A DNA stretch of 36,758 nucleotides. Origin: Candidatus Kuenenia stuttgartensis (GTDB lineage: Bacteria; Planctomycetota; Planctomycetia; Planctomycetales; Planctomycetaceae). The position numbers and the translations under genes were made by a program. Below the pieces are notes generated by a model. The model did no database searches and had not been told where the DNA came from. It worked only from the letters and a program-made list of their open reading frames with translations. How positions within the stretch are numbered: position 1 is the stretch's first letter; each line of letters begins with the position of its first letter. Positions 13,168 through 21,589 of this stretch are shown here, one piece after another. Where the stretch lies: contig CAMDRI010000039.1 in the NCBI GenBank assembly GCA_945906725.1, positions 1 through 36,758 of the forward strand, written 5' to 3'.

Positions 13168-15980
13168 GCCGCGTCTTTCTTCTTTTTCTTCTTGGGCTGA
13201 TCCGGATTGGCCTTTTTGCCGCCACGATTGGCGTTGCCCCACGCCGGCTCGACGTTGCCTTTGTCCCATTCGGCGTAGACGGCTTCGAGTTGCTTGAGCT
13301 TGTCGGCCTCTTGCGAGGCGAGGTCTGACTTCTCACCGATGTCCTTGGCGAGGTTGAACAGCTTCGCACCGTCCCCGATATCGGTGAGCTTCCAATCGCC
13401 TTGCCGGACGGCTCGCTGCCGGCCGAATCGCCAGAAGAGCGCGTCGTGCGGTGAGTCCTTCTTTTCCCCGGTGAGGTACGGCAGCAGGTTGACGCCGTCG
13501 AACTTCCACTCCGGCTTGATGGCAACGCCTGCCGCCGCGAGGGCTGTTGGTTGGACGTCGAGTTGAATGACCAGCCGATCCTCGACCTTGCCAGCCGGCA
13601 GCTTGCCTTTCCACTGCATCAGGAATGGCACGCGGACGCCACCTTCCCAGACCGTCGCTTTGAAACCGTTGAGCGGGGCGTTCGAGGCGGTGTTCACCGC
13701 AGTCGGGCCGCCGTTGTCACTGTGAAAGATGATGAGCGTGTTCTCTTCCAACTTGTACTCGAGCAGTTTGGCCAGCACGTTGCCGATGGCATCATCCAGC
13801 GCCGAGAGCATTCCGGCGAAGGTTCGCCGCTTGTTGTCGGTGATCTTGGGGAAGCGATCAATGTAGCTCTGCGGGGCTTCCATCGGGCCATGCACGGCAT
13901 TGAATGGTAGGTACACGAACCATGGCTTGTTGTGGTTCTTGTCGATGAACTTGTTCGCCTCGCGGGCAAAGTCGAGCGTCGTGAATTCCATTTTGTCGAC
14001 CGGCTCATTGCCGCGCAGGATCGCGTTGCGGCCTTGGCCGATCTGTTGATACGGGTGTGCTCCCCCGAGGAATCCGTAGTACTCGTCGAAACCACGCTTG
14101 AGCGGATGCGAGTCGTCGTCGCCGAGGTGCCATTTGCCGAACATCCCGGTGGCATAACCAGCGTCCTTGAGTCGATTGGCAATCGTGGTCTGTTTGATGC
14201 CGAAGTTCTCGGGAGCGGTCGGTCCGGGATTGAACTCATGGCCGAAGCGTTGCTGATAGCGACCGCTCATCAAACCGGCACGTGTCGGCGAGCAATACGG
14301 GCCGCTCACGTAACCGCTCGTGAAACGGATGCCATTCTTGGCCAGCGAGTCGATGTGCGGTGTCGGGATTTCGCTGTTACCCTGGCAACCGAGTTCTCCC
14401 CAGCCGAGATCGTCGGCGACGATCAGCAGCACGTTGGGCTTGGCGGTGTCCACAGCTTTTTTTGTAGGACGGGCACTCTTGCCCGTCTCTGCGGTTCCGT
14501 CCTCGGAGGCGGACGGCCGGGCAGGAGTGCCCAACCTACTCACCGCGGCGAACTGTTGGTTGAACAGTGTCTTGAACGGGTTCTCGGCCGGCGGGACAGC
14601 TTTTTCGTTGACGAGTTGCGGTTGAACCGATGCCCACCAGCGGTCGTATTCGGCGTCGAGTTGCTTCACGACGTCGGGACTCTTGTCGGAAATGTCGGTC
14701 TTCTCGCCGGGATCGGCTTTCAGATCGAAGAGTTGCCAGTTTTTGGTTTCTCCTTTCGAGGCGGTGACCATTTGGAATTGCGAGTTGCGGACGCTGCACG
14801 TCGCGTACTTGAACTTCGAGCGATCGGCTCCAACAGGCCAGCGGCCGACGTGCGTGAAGAGGGTGCGGTCAGACCAATCGGCGGTCGGATTCGATAGCAG
14901 TGAGACGAGGCTGCGGCCTTCGACTTGTTTCTTCACGTCGTCGTTCAGCTTCGCGCCGGCGAGTTCCGCGAGCGTCGGCAAGAAGTCGACATGCGCCGCG
15001 AGCCGGTCGCAGTCGGCGGGCTTGAGCGTTCCGGGCCAACGCCAGAAGGAGCTGGCTCGAATACCGCCAACGAACGGCGATCCTTTTTGTGCTCGCATTC
15101 CGGCGTTGAAGATTTTCACTCCCGTCGTGCCGCCGTTGTCGTTCATGAAGATGACCAGCGTGTCCCGCTCAATGCCCCACTCGGTCAGTTTTGCGAGCAA
15201 CTTGCCGACGTTGTCGTCGATGTTGGCGATCATGCCGAAGAACTTAGCCGCATTCGGGTCGTCCACCTTGTCGACGTAACGAGCCTCATCTTCCGGCCGC
15301 ACTTGCAACGGGCCGTGAGGGGCATTTGTCGCGATGTGAGCGTAAAACGGCTGCTTGCCTTTGGTCGCCTCAATCCACTTCAACGCCTGGCCGAAGAAGA
15401 CGTCGGTGCAATAGCCGTTGGTCTTCTCGAACTTGCCGTTGTGCAGGATCGCCGGGCTGAAATAGGTGTTGCCTGGCGCGTCGCCGCAGCTTCCCGGATA
15501 CGACTGGCCGATGCCGCCGGCTCCGTGAATGAACATCTCGTCGAACCCACGGCGGCTGGGCCAGTGATCTGGTTCGTCGCCGAGATGCCATTTGCCAAAG
15601 ATTCCTGTCGCGTAGCCGGAGGACTTCAAGACTTGAGCAAGCGTCGTGGCCGACAGCGTCAGCCGTTCGCGTTCGTTGATCGTGTGCGTGACACCGTTGC
15701 GGAACTCATGCCGCCCGGTCATCAACGCCGAGCGTGTCGGCGAGCAAGTCGGGCTGACCATAAAGTCGGTGAAGCGGACTCCTTCGCGATGCAGCCGGTC
15801 GATGTTCGGCGTCTTCAAAATTGGATTGCCGTGACACGACAGATCGCCGTAGCCCTGATCGTCGGTCAGCACGAAGATGATGTTTGGCCGCTTGCCCGCC
15901 AGCGAATCCGCGGCGATCAAGTCCGCAGCCACGAACAGCACCGCGAGACACAGCAACCAGAACAACCCAGAGCGATTCAT
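13164..15980 (-). CDS. Tandem two-domain sulfatase (fused)
   Basis: 938 residues, about twice a normal sulfatase. Residues 1-24 are a signal peptide. Domain 1 (about 30-470) has RPNIIFVLTDDQGYGDL with metal-binding Asp pairs, and the formylglycine motif C79-S-P-T-R. Domain 2 (about 512-925) repeats this as PNVLLIVADDLGWGELG and C563-S-P-T-R-A-G-L-M-S-G-R. Both cysteines would need conversion by a formylglycine-generating enzyme, which is not encoded here. The linker (residues 481-506) is encoded by a 76-bp inverted repeat, and domain 2 has no signal peptide of its own. The C-terminus is Lys-rich (PKKKKKKDAA), as in many planctomycete sulfatases. Sulfated-polysaccharide hydrolysis is the family role; the substrate is unknown. 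Its start overlaps the DUF3592 stop by 4 bp. Confidence 0.92.
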   Translation of the reverse strand: MNRSGLFWLLCLAVLFVAADLIAADSLAGKRPNIIFVLTDDQGYGDLSCHGNPILKTPNIDRLHREGVRFTDFMVSPTCSPTRSALMTGRHEFRNGVTHTINERERLTLSATTLAQVLKSSGYATGIFGKWHLGDEPDHWPSRRGFDEMFIHGAGGIGQSYPGSCGDAPGNTYFSPAILHNGKFEKTNGYCTDVFFGQALKWIEATKGKQPFYAHIATNAPHGPLQVRPEDEARYVDKVDDPNAAKFFGMIANIDDNVGKLLAKLTEWGIERDTLVIFMNDNGGTTGVKIFNAGMRAQKGSPFVGGIRASSFWRWPGTLKPADCDRLAAHVDFLPTLAELAGAKLNDDVKKQVEGRSLVSLLSNPTADWSDRTLFTHVGRWPVGADRSKFKYATCSVRNSQFQMVTASKGETKNWQLFDLKADPGEKTDISDKSPDVVKQLDAEYDRWWASVQPQLVNEKAVPPAENPFKTLFNQQFAAVSRLGTPARPSASEDGTAETGKSARPTKKAVDTAKPNVLLIVADDLGWGELGCQGNSEIPTPHIDSLAKNGIRFTSGYVSGPYCSPTRAGLMSGRYQQRFGHEFNPGPTAPENFGIKQTTIANRLKDAGYATGMFGKWHLGDDDSHPLKRGFDEYYGFLGGAHPYQQIGQGRNAILRGNEPVDKMEFTTLDFAREANKFIDKNHNKPWFVYLPFNAVHGPMEAPQSYIDRFPKITDNKRRTFAGMLSALDDAIGNVLAKLLEYKLEENTLIIFHSDNGGPTAVNTASNAPLNGFKATVWEGGVRVPFLMQWKGKLPAGKVEDRLVIQLDVQPTALAAAGVAIKPEWKFDGVNLLPYLTGEKKDSPHDALFWRFGRQRAVRQGDWKLTDIGDGAKLFNLAKDIGEKSDLASQEADKLKQLEAVYAEWDKGNVEPAWGNANRGGKKANPDQPKKKKKKDAA
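14464..14539. repeat. Complete REPIN-like element, family B, inside sulfatase gene
   Basis: A 76-bp element with GTAG at 14464-14467 and CTAC at 14536-14539. Its arms are ACGGGCA-CTCT-TGCCCGT on the left and the inverse of GTAGGTTGGGCACTCCTGCCCG on the right, so each arm can form its own hairpin. It is translated as a Ser/Thr/Ala/Pro-rich linker between the two sulfatase domains. 76 is not a multiple of three. Confidence 0.8.
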
Positions 15981-16543
15981 TCTCCAGCCCTTTCATCGAG
16001 GACGCTCGACGTGCCATCTGTGTTCGCATTTTCGTCCGTGGGCGGCGAGGCGGATGCTCGGAACCAGCGGGTAACGATGAGGATTCCGATGATCGTCAGC
16101 AGCACAACGCCGATTCCGCCAAAGATGGCCGGAAACAGCCAGAGCGTTACAAACGAGTCGATGCGACAGACCGCCAAGTCCTGCGGGTCGTACAAGACCG
16201 TCACTTTGTCGCCGACATCAAACTGCGGCGGCGAGGTGGACAGCCCCGATTGAAACTCATGCCGCTCTCCGCCGACGAAAAACTCCACCACAGGAGCAAC
16301 GCTCCTCTCCATTCCCACCTGTTCCATCTGTCCCACCGGTTGCTCCTGCCTCACCTGCCGAATGACCGTCCCTTCGGCTCGTTGCGCTACCGAGACGACC
16401 GACCACGACGACCAGGCCATCCCCGCGCCGACGAGACTGAAGATCAAGCCGAATAGCCCAAAAACGATGGCGAGGAAGAGGTCCTTGGAACCCGCATCGG
16501 AGGATCGGCGGCGATGTGACTTGATACGCGACATAAAACTCAC
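15977..16543 (-). CDS. DUF3592 membrane protein
   Basis: 188 residues from GTG 16543, which has GAGG five bases upstream; an ATG at 16534 would shorten it by three. There is one transmembrane segment near residues 22-47 (DLFLAIVFGLFGLIFSLVGAGMAW) and a second near 140-160 (LWLFPAIFGGIGVVLLTIIGILI). Between them is the DUF3592 extracytoplasmic beta domain: RAEGTVIRQVRQEQ, then APVVEFFVGGERHEF and FDVGDKVTVLYDPQDLAVCRIDSF. The function of DUF3592 is unknown; the family is often encoded near exported or envelope proteins. It is the middle gene of sppA - DUF3592 - sulfatase, 6 bp after sppA and overlapping the sulfatase start (ATGA), so cotranslation is likely. Confidence 0.88.
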   Translation of the reverse strand: MSFMSRIKSHRRRSSDAGSKDLFLAIVFGLFGLIFSLVGAGMAWSSWSVVSVAQRAEGTVIRQVRQEQPVGQMEQVGMERSVAPVVEFFVGGERHEFQSGLSTSPPQFDVGDKVTVLYDPQDLAVCRIDSFVTLWLFPAIFGGIGVVLLTIIGILIVTRWFRASASPPTDENANTDGTSSVLDERAGE

Positions 16544-16549
16544 GATGCC

Positions 16550-17623
16550 TCACCGATGGAGTTGCGATTCAACAGCCGATTGCCACAACGGGAAGAAGGC
16601 GGGGGCCGATCCGCAAAAGTACATCGCTCGCGGAACGGACATCTCCAGCAGCTTGCGGAATTGCGTTTCGGGATCGCGGGTTTGCACGGACCCCAGCAAC
16701 AGGCTCATCAACGAGACCGGGTAGTCGAACTCGACAACGCGGGCTTTAGTCAAACCCAGCTTGGTCTTCAGAGCAGCGAGGGCCTCATCTTCGTCGCCGA
16801 TCTCGTCGATCAGGCCGTTGGCTTTGGCTTGTGCCGCGGTGAAGATCTGACCGGTCGCGAGCTCTTTGACTTTTGCGGCATCGAGACCTTTGCGATTCTC
16901 GTCGATGATGTTCACGAAGCGTTGCAGCGACTCGTCGAGGATGCCGCTCCACAGCGTTCGTTCGCGATCGGTGAGCGCGCGCAGCGGGTCGAGCGAGTCC
17001 TTGAACTCGCCGGTTTTGAGCGAGTCGGCCGCGACGCCAAATTTGTCCGCGAGCTTGCTGGCGTCGTAGCGCGGAATAATGACGCCAATCGAGCCGGTCC
17101 AAGTCGTTGGCTCGGCAAAGATGCGTCCCTCTTCGCCGCAGCCCATCGCGACGTACACGCCACCAGACGCCGCGATACGTTTCATCGAGACGAACAGCGG
17201 TTTCGTTTTTCGGAGATCGACCAGCTTGCGGTAAATCTGGTCGCTGTCGGCGACCAAACCACCGGGGCTGTCGATGACCAGCAGCACCCCTTTGACGTGT
17301 TCATCCTCCTTGATGTGCTTGATCGCCTTGAGGAAGTGTCCGGTGAACGGCGGCATGATCGTGCCACTGACTTCCAGCACGGCGATCTTGTCGGTCGCCT
17401 GCTTGTCACCCGAGCGATATCGCTCGGTGGGGCCGTCGTCCTGTTGGAAGTACGCGCGGTACTCCGAGTTCAATCTCGCGGAATACACCAGCGAAAAGAT
17501 CAGCGCGATCAGCAGCAGCCGGACTAACCAGCGGCGTGCCCAGAACGATCCCGGCGAAAGTTGCTGAATGATGATTGGCGGGGGAGTCGTCGCCTGCGTG
17601 ACGAGCGGCGGAACAGCGGACAT
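16550..17623 (-). CDS. sppA: Signal peptide peptidase SppA (S49)
   Basis: 357 residues from ATG 17623 (GGAG seven bases upstream); longer in-frame starts run back through the promoter region. It has an N-terminal cytoplasmic tail, one transmembrane anchor at about residues 32-50, then the S49 serine protease domain outside the membrane. Key blocks are IAVLEVSGTIMPPF, KGVLLVIDSPGGLVADSDQIY, MKRIAASGGVYVAMG near 150 containing the probable catalytic Ser, TTWTGSIGVI, and DASKLADKFGV near 190 with the probable catalytic Lys. It is the short single-domain form (as in Bacillus SppA), which cleaves leftover signal peptides within the membrane. It heads the operon with the DUF3592 and sulfatase genes, both products of which are exported or membrane-bound. 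Confidence 0.9.
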   Translation of the reverse strand: MSAVPPLVTQATTPPPIIIQQLSPGSFWARRWLVRLLLIALIFSLVYSARLNSEYRAYFQQDDGPTERYRSGDKQATDKIAVLEVSGTIMPPFTGHFLKAIKHIKEDEHVKGVLLVIDSPGGLVADSDQIYRKLVDLRKTKPLFVSMKRIAASGGVYVAMGCGEEGRIFAEPTTWTGSIGVIIPRYDASKLADKFGVAADSLKTGEFKDSLDPLRALTDRERTLWSGILDESLQRFVNIIDENRKGLDAAKVKELATGQIFTAAQAKANGLIDEIGDEDEALAALKTKLGLTKARVVEFDYPVSLMSLLLGSVQTRDPETQFRKLLEMSVPRAMYFCGSAPAFFPLWQSAVESQLHR

Positions 17624-17928
17624 GTGGCAATCTCCGTTTTTTGGGCGAGCCAGTCGTACTGATACCTCGGCTCGTTCGATCAGGTTGAGCAAGGAAGTCT
17701 GGCAAACTTTGTCGACGATTCCGATTGTGCGAGCCACACACTTGGAATACCTCGCAAGACTGGCACAGTCGTCATAGGCCGAGCATGTCTGGGGCCGATA
17801 GTAACTCCCGACAGATCGGTTTTGGGAACCGGGCGGATTATTGGGTTGCAGGCGGACCCCTGCAATCCACGCCACGACCGACATCACTCAACGCGTTTAG
17901 GCCCAACAGGGACGCAGGAGCCTCGGCA
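17624..17928. other. Divergent promoter region
   Basis: 305 bp between sppA (leftward) and the YHS-like gene (rightward). GGGTTGCAGG (17843-17852) pairs with CCTGCAATCC (17859-17868) around a 6-base loop with one G-U pair, about 60 bp before the rightward start, so it may lie in that mRNA's leader. The ribosome site CAGGAG sits ten bases before ATG 17929. No clear promoter boxes were identified and no gene is supported here. Confidence 0.45.
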
Positions 17929-19470
17929 ATGAACAAGAAACATGGTTTGGTGGCAACAGCGTGGATGCTCGGCGGCGGACTGCTGCTCAATACCAGTCTG
18001 GTGGAAGCCCAAGTGGCCACGCCGGCAGACGAGTACTACGCTCCGCAACGCAGCGCCCCGTATTCCCCCAAGAAGACTCCGGGATTGTTGCCCGAAATGC
18101 TTCGAAACGCGGATGCGTCCACGAAGAGTGCCGTCGGTTCGAGCGACTCGCTGAGTGCCGACCATAAGATCAACGGGATGTCCGTTGCTCCAAAACGGTC
18201 TTCGAAAAACGTCCAGATCACCCCTGTGAATTACCAGATCGAGGGAACGAACTCGTCGGAAAATCAAGGCGATTCGGCTCCCTCACCGATTCAGAAACAA
18301 CTGGAAGAGATGTATCGCAAAGACGGCCGACCGATGCCGCAGATGAATTTCAACCAAACGCCGATCCCGGCCAATGGACAAGTTCCGAATGCGAATGCGA
18401 ATCCGAATGCCGGCAATCCACCGAACGCGGCAGCAACCAACGTCGTGCCCCCCAAGCGAAGCCTGCTCAGTAAATTGAATCCCTTCAGTCGTTCGAAAAC
18501 TGCCCCTGCTCAACTACCAAAACATCCGGCGAATCCCGTCCCGAAGATGGCGACAGTCCCTCCGCAGCTTCAACCCGAAATCGCTCCTGGAGCGAATGGA
18601 ATCAAGCCCGCCGGAGCAAACACCCCGAAAGGCCTCAACGGTGCGGCTCCACGTGCGCTGCCAATTCCGCCATCAGCAATTCCATCCCCGCAATCAACAA
18701 CGGCTCAAGGAGACAGCCAGTTGTCGGACTCTTTGCCACCAGTACCGGGCGATGCCGGCTATCAAGCTCCGGCAGCGAGCGATGCGGTTGCGGTTCCCCC
18801 ATCGCCGGCTTCGATCGACGCCGAACTGAACAATGTTTTTAACGACAAGTCCGATGAGAACGTGGAAAGCCCGGCGAACCCGCCGGCCGAGTCCAAAGCC
18901 AGCGAAGATGCAAATCCCTTCAGCGGCCTGTCACTCGACAAAGAATTTGGACCGGCGTCGAAACCAGACTCAGCAAAATCCGCCACGGATGAGCCGATGA
19001 CGGAATCCGACTCGACCGAATCTCAAGCAACTGCCTCACTCGAGGTCAATGCCGACCAGATTCCGCTGCCACCCGAAGCTCTGTCCTCCGAACCAGCCAA
19101 AGAAGAAATCGATGCCAAGATAAAGCTCATCTCTGAGCGTGGCGAACTGCGTGGCCTGAAAGGCTTCTGCCCGGTCGCGCTGCGAGATGATCGCGACCTG
19201 AAAAACGCCTTGCCGGAACACCACTCCACGTTCCAAGGTCGCACATTCTACTTCAGCACGGCCGACGCCAAGGCCAAGTTCGACGAGCATCCGAAGCAAT
19301 ACGCTCCGATCTCCGGCGGTCAAGACGTGGTGCTGCTCGCGGAGAAGGTCACGAAGGAAGGCTCCCTCGATCACGCTGTCTGGCTAAAAGGCCGACTGTA
19401 TCTCTTCACCAGTCAGAAGACGCTTGAGCAATTCGTCGCGACTCCCAAAGAGTTCGCCATCAGCGAGTAA
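17929..19470 (+). CDS. Pro/Ala-rich exported protein with C-terminal YHS-like modules
   Basis: 513 residues from ATG 17929. Residues 1-27 are a signal peptide (NKKHGLVATAWMLGGGLLL, cleavage after VEA). Residues 30-390 are low-complexity, rich in Pro, Ala, Asn and Ser, probably disordered, with a short basic patch near 180 (PKRSLLSKLNPFSRSK). From about residue 400 the chain becomes ordered: LRGLKGFCPVALRDDRDL, then FQGRTFYFSTADAKAKFDEHPKQYAPI, a YHS-type domain (CPVAL plus the YFxS...F..xPxxY pattern). A weaker second copy follows (DHAVWLKGRLYLFTSQKTLEQFVATPKEF). YHS domains are associated with metal transport and oxidoreductases, but only one Cys remains. Function unknown. A strong terminator follows 29 bases after the stop. 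Confidence 0.8.
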   Translation: MNKKHGLVATAWMLGGGLLLNTSLVEAQVATPADEYYAPQRSAPYSPKKTPGLLPEMLRNADASTKSAVGSSDSLSADHKINGMSVAPKRSSKNVQITPVNYQIEGTNSSENQGDSAPSPIQKQLEEMYRKDGRPMPQMNFNQTPIPANGQVPNANANPNAGNPPNAAATNVVPPKRSLLSKLNPFSRSKTAPAQLPKHPANPVPKMATVPPQLQPEIAPGANGIKPAGANTPKGLNGAAPRALPIPPSAIPSPQSTTAQGDSQLSDSLPPVPGDAGYQAPAASDAVAVPPSPASIDAELNNVFNDKSDENVESPANPPAESKASEDANPFSGLSLDKEFGPASKPDSAKSATDEPMTESDSTESQATASLEVNADQIPLPPEALSSEPAKEEIDAKIKLISERGELRGLKGFCPVALRDDRDLKNALPEHHSTFQGRTFYFSTADAKAKFDEHPKQYAPISGGQDVVLLAEKVTKEGSLDHAVWLKGRLYLFTSQKTLEQFVATPKEFAISE

Positions 19471-19499
19471 GCCCCCAACGTCTCTGACTGACACGATAG

Positions 19500-19534
19500 C
19501 CCCGGCGCGCAAGCGACCGGGGTTTTTCTTTTTT
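19500..19534 (+). terminator. Intrinsic terminator of YHS-like gene
   Basis: CCCCGGCGC (19500-19508) pairs with GCG-A-CCGGGG (19513-19522) around a GCAA loop with one bulge, then a T-rich run (TTTTTCTTTTTT, 19523-19534). It stands 29 bases after the TAA. Confidence 0.85.
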
Positions 19535-19536
19535 AG

Positions 19537-19614
19537 ATCAGGCTTTCCAGCCTGACTCGAATGGCCAACACGGCGTCAATCGTTGATCGAGTCAGCCTGG
19601 AAAGACTGACCTAC
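19537..19614. repeat. REPIN-like inverted pair, family C
   Basis: The left arm, CAGGCTTTCCAGCCTGACTCGA, and the right arm, the inverse of GTAGGTCAGTCTTTCCAGGC, are imperfect inverted copies with about 28 bp between them. The right arm's CTAC is at 19611-19614, so on the minus strand its GTAG head contains the hpnD stop codon TAG. It lies between the terminator of the YHS-like gene and hpnD, so it occupies the convergent junction. Confidence 0.7.
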
Positions 19615-20546
19615 TTCGGCAGCAGCTTCTGATGGATCATCGCGTCGGCTGCGATCCACAGCTTGCGCCAGCGCGGCAACGAGACCTGCTGGCGGAAGAC
19701 GTCGAATTGTCGCCGCTCGATTTCACTCAGCAGTCCACCGTAAAGCTGCAACATCGCCTTCATGATCGGCCGGCCGTGAGGCTCCAGACACGGCAGCAGT
19801 TGCTTGGCCGAGGCATAGAACGATTTTGCTCGCTCGACTTCAAATGCCATCAGGGCACGAAATCGGGCGTCGCAGCGCTGAGCGATCAAGTCCTCGAAGG
19901 TGACGCCAAATCGCTGCATGTCTTCGGCCGGCAAATACACACGCCCCGCCGTTGCATCTTCGCCGACGTCGCGCAGGATGTTCGTCAGTTGAAATGCGGT
20001 GCCGCAGTCGATCGCGCGCTGCACGGCCTCCGAGCCGTGAAAGCCCCAGATATGAATGCAACACATCCCGACCGCTCCGGCGACGAGGTAACAGTAGTCT
20101 GCGAGTTGATCGAAGGTTTGAAAACGATTTGTCTCGACTTGAGAATTGAGTTTTGCGTTTTCAAATTCCAAATCCGAGCGTACTCCGCGCACCACGGCGA
20201 ACAAATGCTCGTGCGGAATCCCGAATCGTTGCACGACGTCGCGCAGCGCCGGAAGTACCCTGATGGCTGGCTCCGACCAGTCGGCCATTCCGGATGCCAA
20301 CCAGTCCGGCCGCAAGACGTTCGTAAACAATTCCTGCCAAGCCTCCAAATCTATGATGCGTTGCGACAGCCGACGTTGCGAGTCATCGCCCAAGTCGTCC
20401 GTCACGCGCATGAAGGCGTACAACGCGCACATCGCGCGAAACTGCGGAGCCGGCAGCCCACAGAACGAATAATAAAAATTCCCGGCCGTCCGTTTCGTCA
20501 GCCGGATGCAGTGGTCGTAGCAATCTTCGAGCATCGTGCGACTCAT
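19611..20546 (-). CDS. hpnD: Presqualene diphosphate synthase HpnD
   Basis: 311 residues, a squalene/phytoene-synthase-fold enzyme. In the HpnCDE route HpnD joins two farnesyl diphosphates to presqualene diphosphate; squalene then feeds hopanoids or, in planctomycetes, C30 carotenoids. Evidence: two Asp-rich Mg-diphosphate motifs, MRVTDDLGDD (residues 46-55) and LRDVGEDATAGRVYLP in the second half, with FDQLADYCYLVAGAVGMCCIHIWGF and the C-terminal LYGGLLSEIERR that are typical of HpnD. I chose ATG 20546 (MSRTMLEDCYDHC) because it overlaps the hpnC stop as ATGA; an in-frame start at 20636 lies inside hpnC. The stop TAG belongs to a repeat. HpnE is not in the window. Confidence 0.9.
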   Translation of the reverse strand: MSRTMLEDCYDHCIRLTKRTAGNFYYSFCGLPAPQFRAMCALYAFMRVTDDLGDDSQRRLSQRIIDLEAWQELFTNVLRPDWLASGMADWSEPAIRVLPALRDVVQRFGIPHEHLFAVVRGVRSDLEFENAKLNSQVETNRFQTFDQLADYCYLVAGAVGMCCIHIWGFHGSEAVQRAIDCGTAFQLTNILRDVGEDATAGRVYLPAEDMQRFGVTFEDLIAQRCDARFRALMAFEVERAKSFYASAKQLLPCLEPHGRPIMKAMLQLYGGLLSEIERRQFDVFRQQVSLPRWRKLWIAADAMIHQKLLPK

Positions 20547-21493
20547 GCCGCCACCTTCCGCCCGATCGCTCGGCCGAGGCACTTCAGCAACAGACCGGCC
20601 GCATCCCACTTCGTGACAACGGGCCGCTGCTCCCAAACTCGATAGCCGATCGAGGCCACGCGATCGCAGACCTTCAAGCCCCCTTCGCCGAACAACTCGA
20701 TGACGACTTGCAGGCGACCACGCAATCGAGGGGCCAACTCACGCACCGCCAACAGCAACTCGCGAGCACGCTCGACCTCGAATCGCATCAGTTCGACAAA
20801 CGCGTCGTTCGTCACTCGATTCGCCAACTCTTCTCGCGAGTATCTGAACCGTTCGCAGTCTTGGAGCGGCAAGTACGTCCGGCCGATCTCCGCATCGCGA
20901 GCAACATCCTGCCAGAAGTTCGCCAACTGCAAGCCGGTGCAAACCGAATCCGACAGCGCGACCGACCGCTCGTCGTCGCAACGACACAGACGCAGCACGA
21001 TGCGGCCAACTGGATTCGCGCTGTTCCGGCAGTAGCCGAGCAAGTCGTCAAAGGTGTTGTACGAGGTGATTCGCTGATCCTGCTCGAACGCTGTCAGCAA
21101 GTCGTCGAACGGATCACGCGAAAGATCGAATTCCTTGGCCGTCCGTTGCAGCGCGATGAAAACCGGATGCGCGATCTCCTCGCCGGCCCAACATCGAGCC
21201 AACTCGCCGCGCCACCAGCCCAGCAACCGGGTCGAGAGTTCCGGATCGCCCAACTCGTCTGCCAAGTCGTCCGACCAGCGACAATAGGCATAAACATTGA
21301 AGAATGACTGCCGCAACTCGCGCGGCAATAGGCGTGCGATCAACGGAAAATTCTCGTAATGCGAGGTCGCCAACTGCCGGCAATACGCCTCCGCTTCGAC
21401 CAATGTTGAACGAGACGGAGAGGCTTCGGCCGTGACAACGTGAGGGCACCAGCGACGTAGTTCTTCCAGGAGTTGGGCCGATTTAGCGGACAT
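20543..21493 (-). CDS. hpnC: Hydroxysqualene synthase HpnC
   Basis: 316 residues, paralogous to HpnD. HpnC converts presqualene diphosphate to hydroxysqualene, which HpnE would reduce to squalene. Visible signatures are EAEAYCRQLATSHYENFPL near the N-terminus, FNVYAYCRWSDDLADELGD with the first Asp-rich motif, and LQLANFWQDVARDAEIGRTYLP with the second. C-terminal features (LIRF-type FEVERARELL, KVCDRVASIGYRVWEQRP) match HpnC more than HpnD. ATG 21493 is the only reasonable start, since an in-frame TAG lies just upstream; GAGG sits directly against it, an unusually short spacing. It is followed by hpnD with a 4-base overlap. Confidence 0.9.
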   Translation of the reverse strand: MSAKSAQLLEELRRWCPHVVTAEASPSRSTLVEAEAYCRQLATSHYENFPLIARLLPRELRQSFFNVYAYCRWSDDLADELGDPELSTRLLGWWRGELARCWAGEEIAHPVFIALQRTAKEFDLSRDPFDDLLTAFEQDQRITSYNTFDDLLGYCRNSANPVGRIVLRLCRCDDERSVALSDSVCTGLQLANFWQDVARDAEIGRTYLPLQDCERFRYSREELANRVTNDAFVELMRFEVERARELLLAVRELAPRLRGRLQVVIELFGEGGLKVCDRVASIGYRVWEQRPVVTKWDAAGLLLKCLGRAIGRKVAA

Positions 21494-21589
21494 CCTCGTA
21501 GGCTACAGCGTCGTCAGCCGTCCGCCCAGCCGATAGACTCCGCCCTCCAATGGCGTGCGGCGACGAATCATCGCGTCGGTCACGCGAAT

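Noticed and set aside
14925-16253. A 442-codon open frame on the plus strand.
   Set aside because: Antisense to the sulfatase and DUF3592 genes, with no recognisable domain, signal peptide or ribosome site.
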